DNA of 64,000 nucleotides, from assembly GCA_947501845.1 (NCBI GenBank), contig CANMXP010000010.1, positions 118,807 to 182,806 on the forward strand. The letters are read 5' to 3'. Shown here one piece after another: positions 9,285 to 18,219 of this stretch. The number at the start of each line of letters is the position of its first letter. Within the stretch, counting starts at the first letter, position 1. The translations under genes and the position numbers were made by a program. The notes under the pieces are model-generated. The model was not told where the DNA came from. It worked only from the letters and a program-made list of their open reading frames with translations, and searched no databases. Source of the stretch: an uncultured Flavobacteriaceae bacterium. GTDB lineage: Bacteria; Bacteroidota; Bacteroidia; Flavobacteriales; Flavobacteriaceae.

Positions 9285-10661
9285 TTGTCAGAAGAAAAAG
9301 AAAACATACAATTTCAACTTACCGATGAACTCATTGGGCAAGTAGAGTTATTAGTCGAAGAACAAAAAGACAAAGAACTACAAGCGCTTTTAAATGAGTT
9401 TCATTACGCCGATATTGCCGAAATTCTAGATGAATTAAGTTTAGAAGAAGCCATATATCTTATTAAGCTTTTAGATTCCGAAACAACATCAGATATATTA
9501 ACAGAGCTTGATGAAGACAATCGGGAAAAAGTATTAAAAAACTTATCGGCCAAGGAAATTGCTGAAGAAATTGAAGAGCTAGACACCGATGATGCGGCAG
9601 ATATTATTTCAGAATTACCCGAAGAGCGCCAGCAAGAAGTTATCTCGAAAATAGAAGATGAAGAGCATAAGGCAGAGATTACAGAGCTTCTTACCTATGA
9701 TGAAGATACCGCTGGAGGGCTTATGGCAAAAGAGCTTGTGAAAGTTTATGAAACCTGGACGGTTGCAGGTTGTTTGAGAAGGATTAGAGGACAGGCTAAA
9801 GAAGTAACCCGAGTACATTCCATATATGTTGTTGATAAGCAAGATAAGCTTATAGGGCGACTTTCCCTAAAAGACCTTATTGTTGCTAAAAATGAAAAAA
9901 AGATCGCAGATATTTACATCTCCAATGTAGACTATGTTGATGTAAATGAAGATGTTGAAGATGTTGCCAAAATCATGGCAAAATACGACTTGGAAGCCAT
10001 TCCTGTTGTTAACGAAAATCAAGTTTTATTAGGACGCATAACCATTGATGATATCGTAGATGTTTTAAAAGAAGAGGCCGATAAAGATTATCAATTGGCA
10101 GCAGGTATTACTCAAGATGTGGAAGCCGACGATAGTATTTTAGAGCTTACAAGAGCCCGTTTACCATGGTTAGTTTTAGGTTTAGTGGGTGGAGTGGGTG
10201 CTTTTTTAATTATGGAAGGCTTTCAAGAGTCTTTCAAAGAAAAAGCCATTCTATTTTTCTTTACACCATTAATTGCTGCAATGGCAGGAAATGTTGGTGT
10301 ACAATCGAGCGCTATTATTGTACAAGGACTTGCAAACGATGATGTAAGAGGAAGTGTTAATAGCAGGCTAATAAAAGAAATGCTTTTGGCAGCTTTAAAT
10401 GGTATTATACTGGCTATCTTTTTGTTTTTATTTGTTTGGTTTTACAAAGGTGAATTAGATAAAGCGATAGCGATATCCGTTTCATTAGTGGTTGTAATAA
10501 TTGTAGCTGGTCTAATAGGCACTTTTGTTCCTTTGTTTTTAAACAAGCGTGGTGTCGATCCCGCTATAGCTACAGGACCATTTATAACAACCAGTAACGA
10601 TATTTTAGGGATTCTTCTTTATTTTTGGATAGCCGAATTAATAATAGGCCTTTACAGTTAA
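9285..10661 (+). CDS. mgtE: Magnesium transporter MgtE
   Basis: A 458-residue inner-membrane Mg2+ channel. It has an N-terminal superhelical MgtE-N domain (about 20-130), two CBS domains (about 135-260) that sense Mg2+, and five C-terminal helices (about 290-455) containing the conserved PLIAAMAGNVGVQSSAI pore segment. Start choice is a TTG at 9285: no ATG lies near the family's usual start, and the acidic first residues (SEEKENIQF) align with related proteins. It lies 21 bp after rsmA. Confidence 0.95.
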   Translation: MSEEKENIQFQLTDELIGQVELLVEEQKDKELQALLNEFHYADIAEILDELSLEEAIYLIKLLDSETTSDILTELDEDNREKVLKNLSAKEIAEEIEELDTDDAADIISELPEERQQEVISKIEDEEHKAEITELLTYDEDTAGGLMAKELVKVYETWTVAGCLRRIRGQAKEVTRVHSIYVVDKQDKLIGRLSLKDLIVAKNEKKIADIYISNVDYVDVNEDVEDVAKIMAKYDLEAIPVVNENQVLLGRITIDDIVDVLKEEADKDYQLAAGITQDVEADDSILELTRARLPWLVLGLVGGVGAFLIMEGFQESFKEKAILFFFTPLIAAMAGNVGVQSSAIIVQGLANDDVRGSVNSRLIKEMLLAALNGIILAIFLFLFVWFYKGELDKAIAISVSLVVVIIVAGLIGTFVPLFLNKRGVDPAIATGPFITTSNDILGILLYFWIAELIIGLYS

Positions 10662-10715
10662 TACACCCTTTAGATTGTTGTAAAACACGAAAAAAACCTT
10701 TACCCAAAAATTTAA

Positions 10716-11672
10716 ATGAAAATACTTCACTTAGATACCAATCATAAATTATTAATTGACCAACTTAATGATTTAGGTTTCACAAATCACGAAGATTATA
10801 CATCATCAAAAGAAATCATTGAAGCAAAAATTGAAGCGTATCAAGGCATAATTTTACGAAGCCGCTTTTCTATAGATAAGCAATTTTTAGATGCTGCAAC
10901 AAATCTTAAATTTATAGGTCGAGTTGGTGCAGGGTTAGAAAACATAGATTGCGATTATGCCAAAAAAAAGAGGGTGACATTAATTGCAGCACCCGAAGGC
11001 AATAGAAATGCCGTTGGAGAACATGCATTGGGCATGTTGTTATCATTATTCAATAAACTTAACAAGGCAGATCTAGAAGTTAGGCAAGGTAAATGGCTAC
11101 GTGAAGATAATCGAGGTATAGAACTTGATGGAAAAACAGTGGGCATTATTGGCTACGGAAACATGGGAAAAGCCTTTTCTAAAAAGTTACGTGGTTTTGA
11201 TGTGGAGGTACTTTGTTACGACATTAAACCACATGTAGGCGATACCAACGCCAGACAAGTGTCGCTAAATGAATTTCAAGAAAAAGTAGATATAGTAAGT
11301 TTACATACCCCACAAACACCTTTAACCTTAAACATGATAGATGCATCATTCATCAATCAATTTAAAAAACCATTTTGGTTTATTAATACAGCACGGGGTA
11401 AAAGTGTAGTAACAAAAGATTTGGTATCGGCACTTAAATCGAAAAAAGTATTGGGAGCTGGACTCGATGTTCTAGAATACGAAAAAACATCATTCGAAAA
11501 CCTATTTAAAAAAGATACCACAACAGATACTGTTGAGATGCCAGAAGCTTTTCAGTATTTAATTAATTCACAAAATGTTATTCTATCCCCACACGTTGCT
11601 GGCTGGACAATTGAAAGCAAAGAGAAATTAGCACAAACCATTGTAGATAAGATTAAAGTGGAATTTTGCTAA
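10716..11672 (+). CDS. D-isomer 2-hydroxyacid dehydrogenase (SerA-like)
   Basis: A 318-residue NAD-dependent dehydrogenase. It has the Rossmann fingerprint GIIGYGNMGKAF (about 143-154) and the family catalytic residues: Arg in NTARGKSVV, an acidic residue in the DVLEYEK stretch, and His in SPHVAGWT. The early GRVGAGLENID motif is typical of phosphoglycerate dehydrogenase-like enzymes. It lacks the ACT domain of full-length SerA. The true substrate (3-phosphoglycerate or another 2-hydroxyacid) is not certain. A regulator gene follows 9 bp downstream. Confidence 0.88.
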   Translation: MKILHLDTNHKLLIDQLNDLGFTNHEDYTSSKEIIEAKIEAYQGIILRSRFSIDKQFLDAATNLKFIGRVGAGLENIDCDYAKKKRVTLIAAPEGNRNAVGEHALGMLLSLFNKLNKADLEVRQGKWLREDNRGIELDGKTVGIIGYGNMGKAFSKKLRGFDVEVLCYDIKPHVGDTNARQVSLNEFQEKVDIVSLHTPQTPLTLNMIDASFINQFKKPFWFINTARGKSVVTKDLVSALKSKKVLGAGLDVLEYEKTSFENLFKKDTTTDTVEMPEAFQYLINSQNVILSPHVAGWTIESKEKLAQTIVDKIKVEFC

Positions 11673-11681
11673 ATTTAGCAT

Positions 11682-12092
11682 ATGAAAAAAACTATTCTAG
11701 TTTTTGCACTTTTAATTATCACGCTCTACGCTCTTTTCAGAATCAGTAAGTATTCTTTACTTTTTGGAGACACTTCAATGGAGTTTATTATAATAACTAT
11801 TGCCATTGTATTTTTTATTATTGGTGTATATATTAATAAAAAGAGTCTTCATAAACCACAACACGCTTCTAAGGAAATCGATCACCTAAAAATCAAAGAA
11901 CTTGAAATCACCTCTCGAGAATATGAGGTGCTTCAAGCTATTTCTACAGGCTTATCCAATAAAGAAATCGCCGAAAAATTGTTCCTATCAGAAAGCACAA
12001 TCAAAACTCACGTTTCCAATCTGTTAACGAAACTTCATGCAAAAAGACGCACACAAGCTGTTCAAATTGCAAAAAGCCATAAAATTTTATAG
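11682..12092 (+). CDS. Membrane-anchored LuxR-type HTH regulator
   Basis: 136 residues. Two hydrophobic segments (about 3-20 and 34-51) are followed by a GerE/LuxR helix-turn-helix at about 72-130, with the diagnostic TSREYEVLQAISTGLSNKEI and the recognition helix ESTIKTHVSNLL. No receiver domain is present. It is probably a DNA-binding protein tethered to the inner membrane; its signal is unknown. It starts 9 bp after the dehydrogenase gene and is followed by a hairpin. Confidence 0.85.
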   Translation: MKKTILVFALLIITLYALFRISKYSLLFGDTSMEFIIITIAIVFFIIGVYINKKSLHKPQHASKEIDHLKIKELEITSREYEVLQAISTGLSNKEIAEKLFLSESTIKTHVSNLLTKLHAKRRTQAVQIAKSHKIL

Positions 12093-12099
12093 CTTTAAA

Positions 12100-12129
12100 A
12101 CTAAAGTATTAGCCATTTGGTACTTTAGT
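12100..12129. terminator. Hairpin after the LuxR-type gene
   Basis: ACTAAAGTA (12100-12108) pairs perfectly with TACTTTAGT (12121-12129) around a 12-nt loop. There is no T-run, so the terminator role is weak; it may be a processing or attenuator hairpin. Confidence 0.4.
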
Positions 12130-12194
12130 ATGAAGTCTATTTTAGCAATTACGAGTAGTTTTATACCAGTTACAATTCTTAAAAACAAACAATT

Positions 12195-12542
12195 ATGACA
12201 TTAGGAGCCTTTTCGGTAAGCTTAAGTGTTAAAGACATTAACGCTTCAAAAGTATTTTATGAAAACCTTGGTTTTGAGGTTTTCGCAGGGGATTTAGAAA
12301 AAAAATATCTCATTATGAAAAACGGAAATGCCTTGATAGGGCTTTTCCAAGGTATGTTTGAGAATAATATTTCAACCTTCAACCCTGGTTGGGATGAAAA
12401 TGCAAACACATTAGATGCTTATACAGATGTACGAGACATTCAAAAGCATTTAAAGGGGAAGAAGGTTAAATTAGAACGTGAGGCAGACGAAAATACTTCT
12501 GGTCCAGATGGAAATACCATTCTTATAGATCAACATGTATAA
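12195..12542 (+). CDS. VOC superfamily (glyoxalase-fold) protein
   Basis: A 115-residue single-module VOC protein with the fold's opening [25 protein letters not shown] and a closing segment ([12 protein letters not shown]). It resembles glyoxalase or dioxygenase-like lactoylglutathione lyase relatives. Metal ligands and substrate cannot be assigned. It heads a run of small, closely packed genes up to 13931. Confidence 0.85.
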   Translation: MTLGAFSVSLSVKDINASKVFYENLGFEVFAGDLEKKYLIMKNGNALIGLFQGMFENNISTFNPGWDENANTLDAYTDVRDIQKHLKGKKVKLEREADENTSGPDGNTILIDQHV

Positions 12543-12569
12543 AAACTACAATCAGCTAAATAAAATAAT

Positions 12570-13076
12570 ATGAAAAATATAGTTACAAAATATGGGCTTT
12601 ACGGCTTCCTAACAGGAATGATCTGTTTTCTTGCAGCTATTTTATTGGGTAAAAACTTAAGTTATTCTACGCAAGAAATTATTGGATATGCTTCCATGGT
12701 AGCGTCGTTGTCCTTCATTTTTTTTGGAATAAAGCATTATCGAGATAAAGAAAACGGTGGTGTTGTTTCTTTGGGAAAAGCCATTGGAATAGGAGTTTTA
12801 ATATCGGTATTGGTCGGTATTGGAGTTGGCATCGCCGATTATATTTATACAACAATGATTAATCCTAATTTTGCAAGTGAATACCTTGAAACGACTTTAA
12901 AAACGATGGAGTCTTCAATGCCTCCCGAAGAATTTCAAACTAAGAAAGCAGAACTTATTAAACAAATGGACGATTATGGAGGCTCTGGGTTTATGGCCTT
13001 TTTAATGTTCTTCACTGTGGTACTTATCGGATTTGTTATATCTTTAATTTCAGGATTAATACTGCAACGTAAATAA
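12570..13076 (+). CDS. DUF4199 membrane protein
   Basis: 168 residues with four predicted transmembrane helices (about 8-28, 36-54, 70-92 and 140-163) and a short soluble segment between helices 3 and 4. The IGIGVLISVLVGIGVGIADY stretch and overall layout match DUF4199, common in Bacteroidota and of unknown function. It lies 27 bp after the VOC gene and 7 bp before the DUF1801 gene. Confidence 0.85.
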   Translation: MKNIVTKYGLYGFLTGMICFLAAILLGKNLSYSTQEIIGYASMVASLSFIFFGIKHYRDKENGGVVSLGKAIGIGVLISVLVGIGVGIADYIYTTMINPNFASEYLETTLKTMESSMPPEEFQTKKAELIKQMDDYGGSGFMAFLMFFTVVLIGFVISLISGLILQRK

Positions 13077-13083
13077 ATAAACT

Positions 13084-13548
13084 ATGCAATACGAAGCTAA
13101 TTCACCAGAAGACTATATTAGTCAGGTGCCTCAAGAACGCCAAAGCACATTAAAAAAGCTTAGAAAAGTTATAAACGATAACTTACCAAAGGATTTTGAA
13201 GAAGGGATGATTTATAAAATGATAGGGTTTTATGTCCCACATTCTGTATATCCAGATGGCTATCATTGCGATCCCAAAATACCTTTGCCGTTTATGAGTT
13301 TTGCCTCCCAAAAAAACTCTATTAACCTATATCATAGTGGTATTTATGCTAAAAAAGAACTGCATGATTGGTTTGTAGGCGAATACCCTAAACATAGTAA
13401 ACGCAAACTTGATATGGGGAAAAGCTGTATACGGTTTAAGCACCTAGACGATATCCCTTTTGATCTTATAGCTGAGCTTACCCGTAAAATATCGGCTAAA
13501 GAATGGATTGATATTTACGAAAGCGCTATTAAAAATAGAAAAAAATGA
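13084..13548 (+). CDS. DUF1801 domain protein
   Basis: 154 residues. The sequence (SPEDYISQVPQERQSTLKKL near the start, a MIYKMIGFYVP segment and a conserved SCIRFKHLDDIPFDLI) fits the DUF1801 family, related to YdhG/frataxin-fold proteins. Function is not established. Its stop overlaps the next VOC gene by 4 bp, which implies coupled translation. Confidence 0.85.
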   Translation: MQYEANSPEDYISQVPQERQSTLKKLRKVINDNLPKDFEEGMIYKMIGFYVPHSVYPDGYHCDPKIPLPFMSFASQKNSINLYHSGIYAKKELHDWFVGEYPKHSKRKLDMGKSCIRFKHLDDIPFDLIAELTRKISAKEWIDIYESAIKNRKK

Positions 13549-13931
13549 AAAAAAGGGTTACAGGAATAGGTGGGCTATTTTTTAAAACAAAAAATCCTCA
13601 GGCAACTAAAGATTGGTACAAAAAACATTTAGGGTTTAATACCGATGATTATGGGTGTACCTTCTGGTGGAAAGATAAGGAAGGGCATGATTGTTCTACA
13701 CAATGGAGCCCATTTTCTGAAGACACTAAATATTATGAGCCTTCTAAAAAAGATTTTATGTTTAACTATCGGGTTGAAAATTTACACGAATTGCTTAAAA
13801 CTTTAAAAGAAGAAGGCGTTACCGTTGTTGGTGACATAGAAACGTACGACTATGGAAAATTTGGTTGGATTTTAGATAACGATGGCAACAAAATAGAACT
13901 TTGGGAACCAATAGATAAAGCCTTTTTGTAA
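13545..13931 (+). CDS. VOC superfamily protein
   Basis: 128 residues with a single glyoxalase-fold module, starting TGIGGLFFKTKNPQATKDWY and ending with GWILDNDGNKIELWEP, where the Glu of the IELWEP motif is the usual last metal ligand. It is distinct from the VOC protein at 12195. Substrate unknown. It overlaps the DUF1801 gene by 4 bp and is followed by a strong hairpin. Confidence 0.88.
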   Translation: MKKRVTGIGGLFFKTKNPQATKDWYKKHLGFNTDDYGCTFWWKDKEGHDCSTQWSPFSEDTKYYEPSKKDFMFNYRVENLHELLKTLKEEGVTVVGDIETYDYGKFGWILDNDGNKIELWEPIDKAFL

Positions 13932-13948
13932 TTTAGCACACGAGAAGT

Positions 13949-13993
13949 CTATCTAAAAGGTATTTTTGAATGACAAGCTAACCTTTTAGATAG
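13949..13993. terminator. 13-bp perfect hairpin between genes
   Basis: CTATCTAAAAGGT (13949-13961) is the exact inverse of ACCTTTTAGATAG (13981-13993), with a 19-nt loop. It follows the small-gene operon and precedes the TauE-like gene. No long T-run follows, so it may be a Bacteroidota-style terminator or a repeat remnant. Confidence 0.5.
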
Positions 13994-14019
13994 CCTCATA
14001 AAACTTTAAACGTACGTAA

Positions 14020-14784
14020 TTGGCCTACTTAGACATACTGGAATCATACCAGCTAACTGCAATGCAATGGACAGCCATTTGTTTTGCGGTTTTTTTATTG
14101 GGGTTATCCAAATCTGGAATTAAGGGGATAGGGATTTTAATAGTCGTTATACTAGCCTTTGTTTTTGGTGAGAAAGCTTCAACAGGCGTTTTACTTCCCA
14201 TGCTAATAATTGCCGATATTTTTGCAGTTATATATTATAACAGACATACACAATGGAAATATATAAAGAAGTTAATGCCATGGATGATTATAGGTGTTTT
14301 AGTTGGTGTATGGGTAGGTAATGATATTTCTGAAGTGCTGTTTAAAAGAATTATGGCCCTTATAATAATAGCTTCCGTACTCATCATGTTCTATACAGAA
14401 AATAGGGCTTCTAAAGATATTCCTAAGAACAAATTATTTTCAACTGGATCTGGTTTTTTAGCTGGATTTACAACCATGGTTGGTAATTTGGCAGGACCCA
14501 TTTCTAATATTTATTTTTTGGCTATGCGCTTACCAAAAAATGAATTTATAGGCACGGCCGCCTGGCTGTTTTTTATTATTAACGTATTTAAATTACCTTT
14601 TCATTTTTTTGTTTGGAAAACAATTAGCGTAGACACCCTTGTCTTAAATTCTGTTTTAATTCCAGTAATCATCATTGGCTTTTTTGTTGGAGTAGCTATT
14701 GTAAAACTAATTTCAAACATCAACTACAGACGTTTTATATTGATTGTCACAGCTTTGGGAGGTGTTGTTATGCTATTTAGATAA
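14020..14784 (+). CDS. TauE/SafE family permease
   Basis: 254 residues with seven or eight hydrophobic helices and the duplicated LGLSKSGIKGIGILIVV and GFLAGFTTMVGNLAGPISNIYF motifs of TauE/SafE transporters, which export sulfite, sulfoacetate or other organic anions. The substrate is unknown. The TTG at 14020 gives the full N-terminus; an ATG at 14062 is a shorter alternative that would still keep all helices. Confidence 0.88.
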   Translation: MAYLDILESYQLTAMQWTAICFAVFLLGLSKSGIKGIGILIVVILAFVFGEKASTGVLLPMLIIADIFAVIYYNRHTQWKYIKKLMPWMIIGVLVGVWVGNDISEVLFKRIMALIIIASVLIMFYTENRASKDIPKNKLFSTGSGFLAGFTTMVGNLAGPISNIYFLAMRLPKNEFIGTAAWLFFIINVFKLPFHFFVWKTISVDTLVLNSVLIPVIIIGFFVGVAIVKLISNINYRRFILIVTALGGVVMLFR

Positions 14785-14846
14785 TCATTCCCTGTAACAT
14801 TATGGCATCTTGATAGACACATAAGTGTATTAAAAAGAGAAAGATT

Positions 14847-15248
14847 ATGCCTGAAGAAGCTAAAAATAATCAACCAAAAGATAAAGTTTATGAAGCCGAA
14901 GTTATAAAAGACGGCTCATATAAAATCAAAGGTCCTATAAATGATAAAACTGAAAAGTTAAAAGCAGAAGCCAAAGAGGTTTATTATAAAACAAAAGAGA
15001 AGGCAAATGAATTTTTGGAGGAAGCAAACGAAAAAATAGAAGACTTAACCGAGTTGGCTAAAGATAAAGGAGCAAAACTCTCTGTTGAAGCTAAAGAAAA
15101 ATATATAGAGGCTAAGAATAAAGCAAAAGATCTTGCGGAAGAAGCAGGAGAGAAATTAGATATCGTTGCCGAAGAAACAAAAGAAACATTATTTGAAGTA
15201 TCAAAAAAAACAAAAGGGTATATAAAAAGGCTTTTTGATAAAAATTAA
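14847..15248 (+). CDS. Lys/Glu/Ala-rich helical protein
   Basis: 133 residues, mostly charged amphipathic helix with KAEAKE, KEKANE and KAKDLAEEAGEK-like periodicity, similar in style to LEA-like or YtxH-type stress proteins. There is no signal peptide or enzyme motif. The composition recurs in the N-terminal half of the TM2 protein 87 bp downstream, so the pair may be related in function or origin. Function is not known. Confidence 0.7.
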   Translation: MPEEAKNNQPKDKVYEAEVIKDGSYKIKGPINDKTEKLKAEAKEVYYKTKEKANEFLEEANEKIEDLTELAKDKGAKLSVEAKEKYIEAKNKAKDLAEEAGEKLDIVAEETKETLFEVSKKTKGYIKRLFDKN

Positions 15249-15335
15249 GCAATTAACAGTCTAATAATGTGACATATTTATAAATGAATTTAAATTTTTA
15301 TTACCTTTATTTTTTAACCAAAAATTATTAACATT

Positions 15336-15791
15336 ATGTCTGATGAAAAGAATTTAAGTGACGACCTAAACGACATGCTAGGCGATGCTAAAGACGGTGC
15401 AAAAAAAGCAGCTGATAAAGCTGGAGAATTTGCTGAAGAAGCCAAAGAAAAAGCCAAAGAAACCTTTGAAGAAGTAAAAGATTCTGCTTCCGATTTTGCC
15501 GATGGCGCTAAAGAAACTTTTGATAATGTAGCTGGTGGAGATAATAAAAAAGTATTAGCAGGTATTTTAGCCATTGTACTAGGGCCTTTGGGAATCCATA
15601 AATTTATTTTAGGATATAATAAAGAAGGTATTATCATGTTGGTAGTAACTTTCGTTCTTGGGTTTATAACCTGTGGTCTAGGAGCAGGATTAACAGGTCT
15701 TATAGGGTTAATAGAAGGTATTATATACCTTACTAAATCTGATGAAGAATTTTATAATACCTATCAAGCAGGTAAAAAACCTTGGTTTTAA
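15336..15791 (+). CDS. TM2 domain protein with KEAK-rich N-terminus
   Basis: 151 residues. Residues 15-65 are helical and rich in Lys, Glu and Ala. Residues 68-145 form a TM2 domain: the KKVLAGILAIVLGPLGIHKF helix, the DRF-like FILGYNKEGI turn, and a second helix pair with Gly-rich GLGAGLTGLIGLIEGI. TM2 proteins are small membrane proteins without a defined activity. A clear terminator follows. Confidence 0.85.
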   Translation: MSDEKNLSDDLNDMLGDAKDGAKKAADKAGEFAEEAKEKAKETFEEVKDSASDFADGAKETFDNVAGGDNKKVLAGILAIVLGPLGIHKFILGYNKEGIIMLVVTFVLGFITCGLGAGLTGLIGLIEGIIYLTKSDEEFYNTYQAGKKPWF

Positions 15792-15845
15792 TTGACTGCC
15801 ATTTTTTAAGCAAAGGAAAAAGTTTAAATAACTTCGATACAAAAA

Positions 15846-15875
15846 GCCAGAAATATAGTTTCTGGCTTTATTTTT
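15846..15875 (+). terminator. Rho-independent terminator
   Basis: GCCAGAAA (15846-15853) pairs with TTTCTGGC (15859-15866) around a 5-nt loop, followed by TTTATTTTTG. It ends the TM2 transcript and lies just before the prolyl oligopeptidase gene. Confidence 0.85.
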
Positions 15876-15899
15876 GATATAACTAAAAATCTTTTCGTC

Positions 15900-18056
15900 A
15901 TGAAAAAAACAATAATCAGTCTTTTAATCGTTGTCATGATAATAAGTTGTAAAAAAGAAAACAAAGAGAGAAAAAACATCGTTGTGAATTACCCTGAAAC
16001 CAAAATTGTAGACACGCTAGACACCTATTTTGGTATGGAAATAAAAGATCCATATCGTTGGTTGGAAGATGATAGAAGTCCAGAAACAGAAACTTGGGTA
16101 AAAGCTCAAAACAAATCGACATACAGTTATTTAGATCATATCCCATATAGAAAAAAACTTAAAGAACGGCTTTCTAGCTTATGGAATTACGAAAAAATAA
16201 GTGCTCCTTTTGTAGAAGGCGACTATACTTATTTTTATAAAAATGATGGCTTACAAAATCAATATGTAATCCATAGAAAAAAAGGCAACAGTCAATCTGA
16301 AGTCTTTTTAGACCCCAATACCTTTTCTGAAGATGGCACAATATCTTTAGATGCTGCCAGTTTTTCAAAAGATGGTAGCATCTTGGCATATTCTATTTCT
16401 GAAGGCGGTAGTGATTGGAGAAAAATTCTTGTCATGAATACCGAAACCAAAGAAGTCATAGAAGATCCCCTTATAGATATAAAATTCACCCAAATATCAT
16501 GGTATAAAAATGATGGTTTCTATTACTCTAGTTACGATAAACCCATAGGCAGTGAGCTTTCTGCAAAAACAGACCAGCATAAAGTATATTATCATAAACT
16601 AGGAACATCCCAAAAGGAAGATATCTTAATCTTTGGAGGCACCCAAGAAGAAAAGCATCGTTACATATATGCTCATGTTACTGAAGATGATAACTACCTG
16701 ATAATCACCCCTCGTGTCTCCACCTCTGGAAATAAGTTATATGTAAAAGACCTTTCTAACCCTAATAGTAAGTTAATTACAGTATTAGATCATACAGAAA
16801 GCGACACCTACGTTATCGAAAATAAAGGAAGTAAGCTATTTTTAGTTACAAATCTAAATGCACCAAATAAAAAAATAGTTACCGTTGATGCCTCCAACCC
16901 TACTCCAAAAAACTGGGCAGATCTTATTCCAGAAACCAAGCATGTTTTATATCCATCAAAATGCGGAGGTTACTTTTTTACAGAATATATGGTTGATGCT
17001 ATTTCTAAAGTGATGCAATATGATTATGACGGAAAATTAATTAGAGATATTAAATTGCCTGGCGTTGGGAATGTGAATGGTTTTGGAGGGAAAAAAGAAG
17101 ACAAAATTGACTATTATTCTTTTACAAATTACAATACACCTCCTAGCATTTACAAATTAAATATTGAAACAGGTGAATCTGAATTGTATTGGAAACCATC
17201 TATAGAATTTAATAGTGACAACTATGAAAGCAACCAGGTATTCTACAAATCAAAAGATGGCACTAAAGTCCCTATGATAATTACACATAAAAAAGGGATT
17301 GAATTAAATGGCAAAAACCCAACCATATTGTATGGTTATGGCGGATTCAATATTAGCCTAAACCCAGCATTTAGCATTACCAATGCCGTTTGGATGGAAC
17401 AAGGTGGTATCTTGGTAGTTCCTAACCTTCGTGGGGGTGGCGAATATGGTAAAGTATGGCATGATGCTGGAACCAAACTACAAAAACAAAATGTTTTTGA
17501 CGACTTTATTGCCGCTGGCGAATATTTAATCGAAAACAAGTATACATCCTCAGATTATTTAGCGCTAAAAGGCGCATCAAATGGTGGTTTATTAGTTGGA
17601 GCTACCATGACCCAACGTCCAGATTTAGCCAAAGTTGCTTTGCCAGCCGTTGGTGTACTGGACATGCTACGATACCACACTTTTACAGCGGGTGCTGGTT
17701 GGGCTTATGACTATGGAACTGTAGAACAAAGCAAAGAGATGTTCGAATACCTAAAAGGGTATTCTCCAGTACATAACGTAAAAGCAGGTGTGCAATACCC
17801 TGCAACATTAATTACTACTGGCGACCATGATGACCGTGTTGTTCCTGCACACAGTTTTAAATTTGCTGCCGCATTACAAAGTAAACAAACAGGAAATAAC
17901 CCAACCCTAATACGCATTGAAATTGATGCCGGACATGGTGCAGGAACCCCTGTTAGCAAAATCATTGAGCAATATGCTGATATTTTTGGTTTCACATTGT
18001 ACAATATGGGTTTTGAAGTGTTACCAACCAAAACCAAAGAGAAAATAAAAGGTTAA
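15900..18056 (+). CDS. Prolyl oligopeptidase family lipoprotein (S9A)
   Basis: 718 residues. A lipoprotein signal (MIISC) places it on a membrane, facing the periplasm or beyond. After a short linker comes the N-terminal beta-propeller (about 75-430), then the alpha/beta-hydrolase domain. The triad is visible: Ser560 in GASNGG, an Asp in GDHDDRV (642-645) and His679 in DAGHGAG. Such enzymes cleave short peptides after proline. Length is normal. It stands alone, between a terminator and a repeat element. Confidence 0.95.
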   Translation: MKKTIISLLIVVMIISCKKENKERKNIVVNYPETKIVDTLDTYFGMEIKDPYRWLEDDRSPETETWVKAQNKSTYSYLDHIPYRKKLKERLSSLWNYEKISAPFVEGDYTYFYKNDGLQNQYVIHRKKGNSQSEVFLDPNTFSEDGTISLDAASFSKDGSILAYSISEGGSDWRKILVMNTETKEVIEDPLIDIKFTQISWYKNDGFYYSSYDKPIGSELSAKTDQHKVYYHKLGTSQKEDILIFGGTQEEKHRYIYAHVTEDDNYLIITPRVSTSGNKLYVKDLSNPNSKLITVLDHTESDTYVIENKGSKLFLVTNLNAPNKKIVTVDASNPTPKNWADLIPETKHVLYPSKCGGYFFTEYMVDAISKVMQYDYDGKLIRDIKLPGVGNVNGFGGKKEDKIDYYSFTNYNTPPSIYKLNIETGESELYWKPSIEFNSDNYESNQVFYKSKDGTKVPMIITHKKGIELNGKNPTILYGYGGFNISLNPAFSITNAVWMEQGGILVVPNLRGGGEYGKVWHDAGTKLQKQNVFDDFIAAGEYLIENKYTSSDYLALKGASNGGLLVGATMTQRPDLAKVALPAVGVLDMLRYHTFTAGAGWAYDYGTVEQSKEMFEYLKGYSPVHNVKAGVQYPATLITTGDHDDRVVPAHSFKFAAALQSKQTGNNPTLIRIEIDAGHGAGTPVSKIIEQYADIFGFTLYNMGFEVLPTKTKEKIKG

Positions 18057-18075
18057 TTTTTCCTTGGCTATATTG

Positions 18076-18191
18076 AAAAAAGAGACTGTTCTAAAAGGAT
18101 TAATAATTGTCACATCGAGCGCAGTCAAGATGTTTTACACTTAAATAGTTTTCAAACGGAAATCAAAGTACTTTTAGAACATCCTCTTTTT
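18076..18191. repeat. Intergenic element with terminal inverted repeats, terminator-like
   Basis: TGTTCTAAAAG (18087-18097) is the exact inverse of CTTTTAGAACA (18171-18181). The outer flanks AAAAAAGAGAC and TCCTCTTTTT extend the match imperfectly to about 21 bp. The interior carries CGAGCGCAGTCAAGATG (18116-18132), a member of the dispersed GACTGCGCTCG family seen elsewhere in this window. The outer ends give an A-run and a T-run, so it can fold into a bidirectional terminator. Confidence 0.65.
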
Positions 18192-18219
18192 ATGCTATTT
18201 TTGCACTTCTATAAAGATC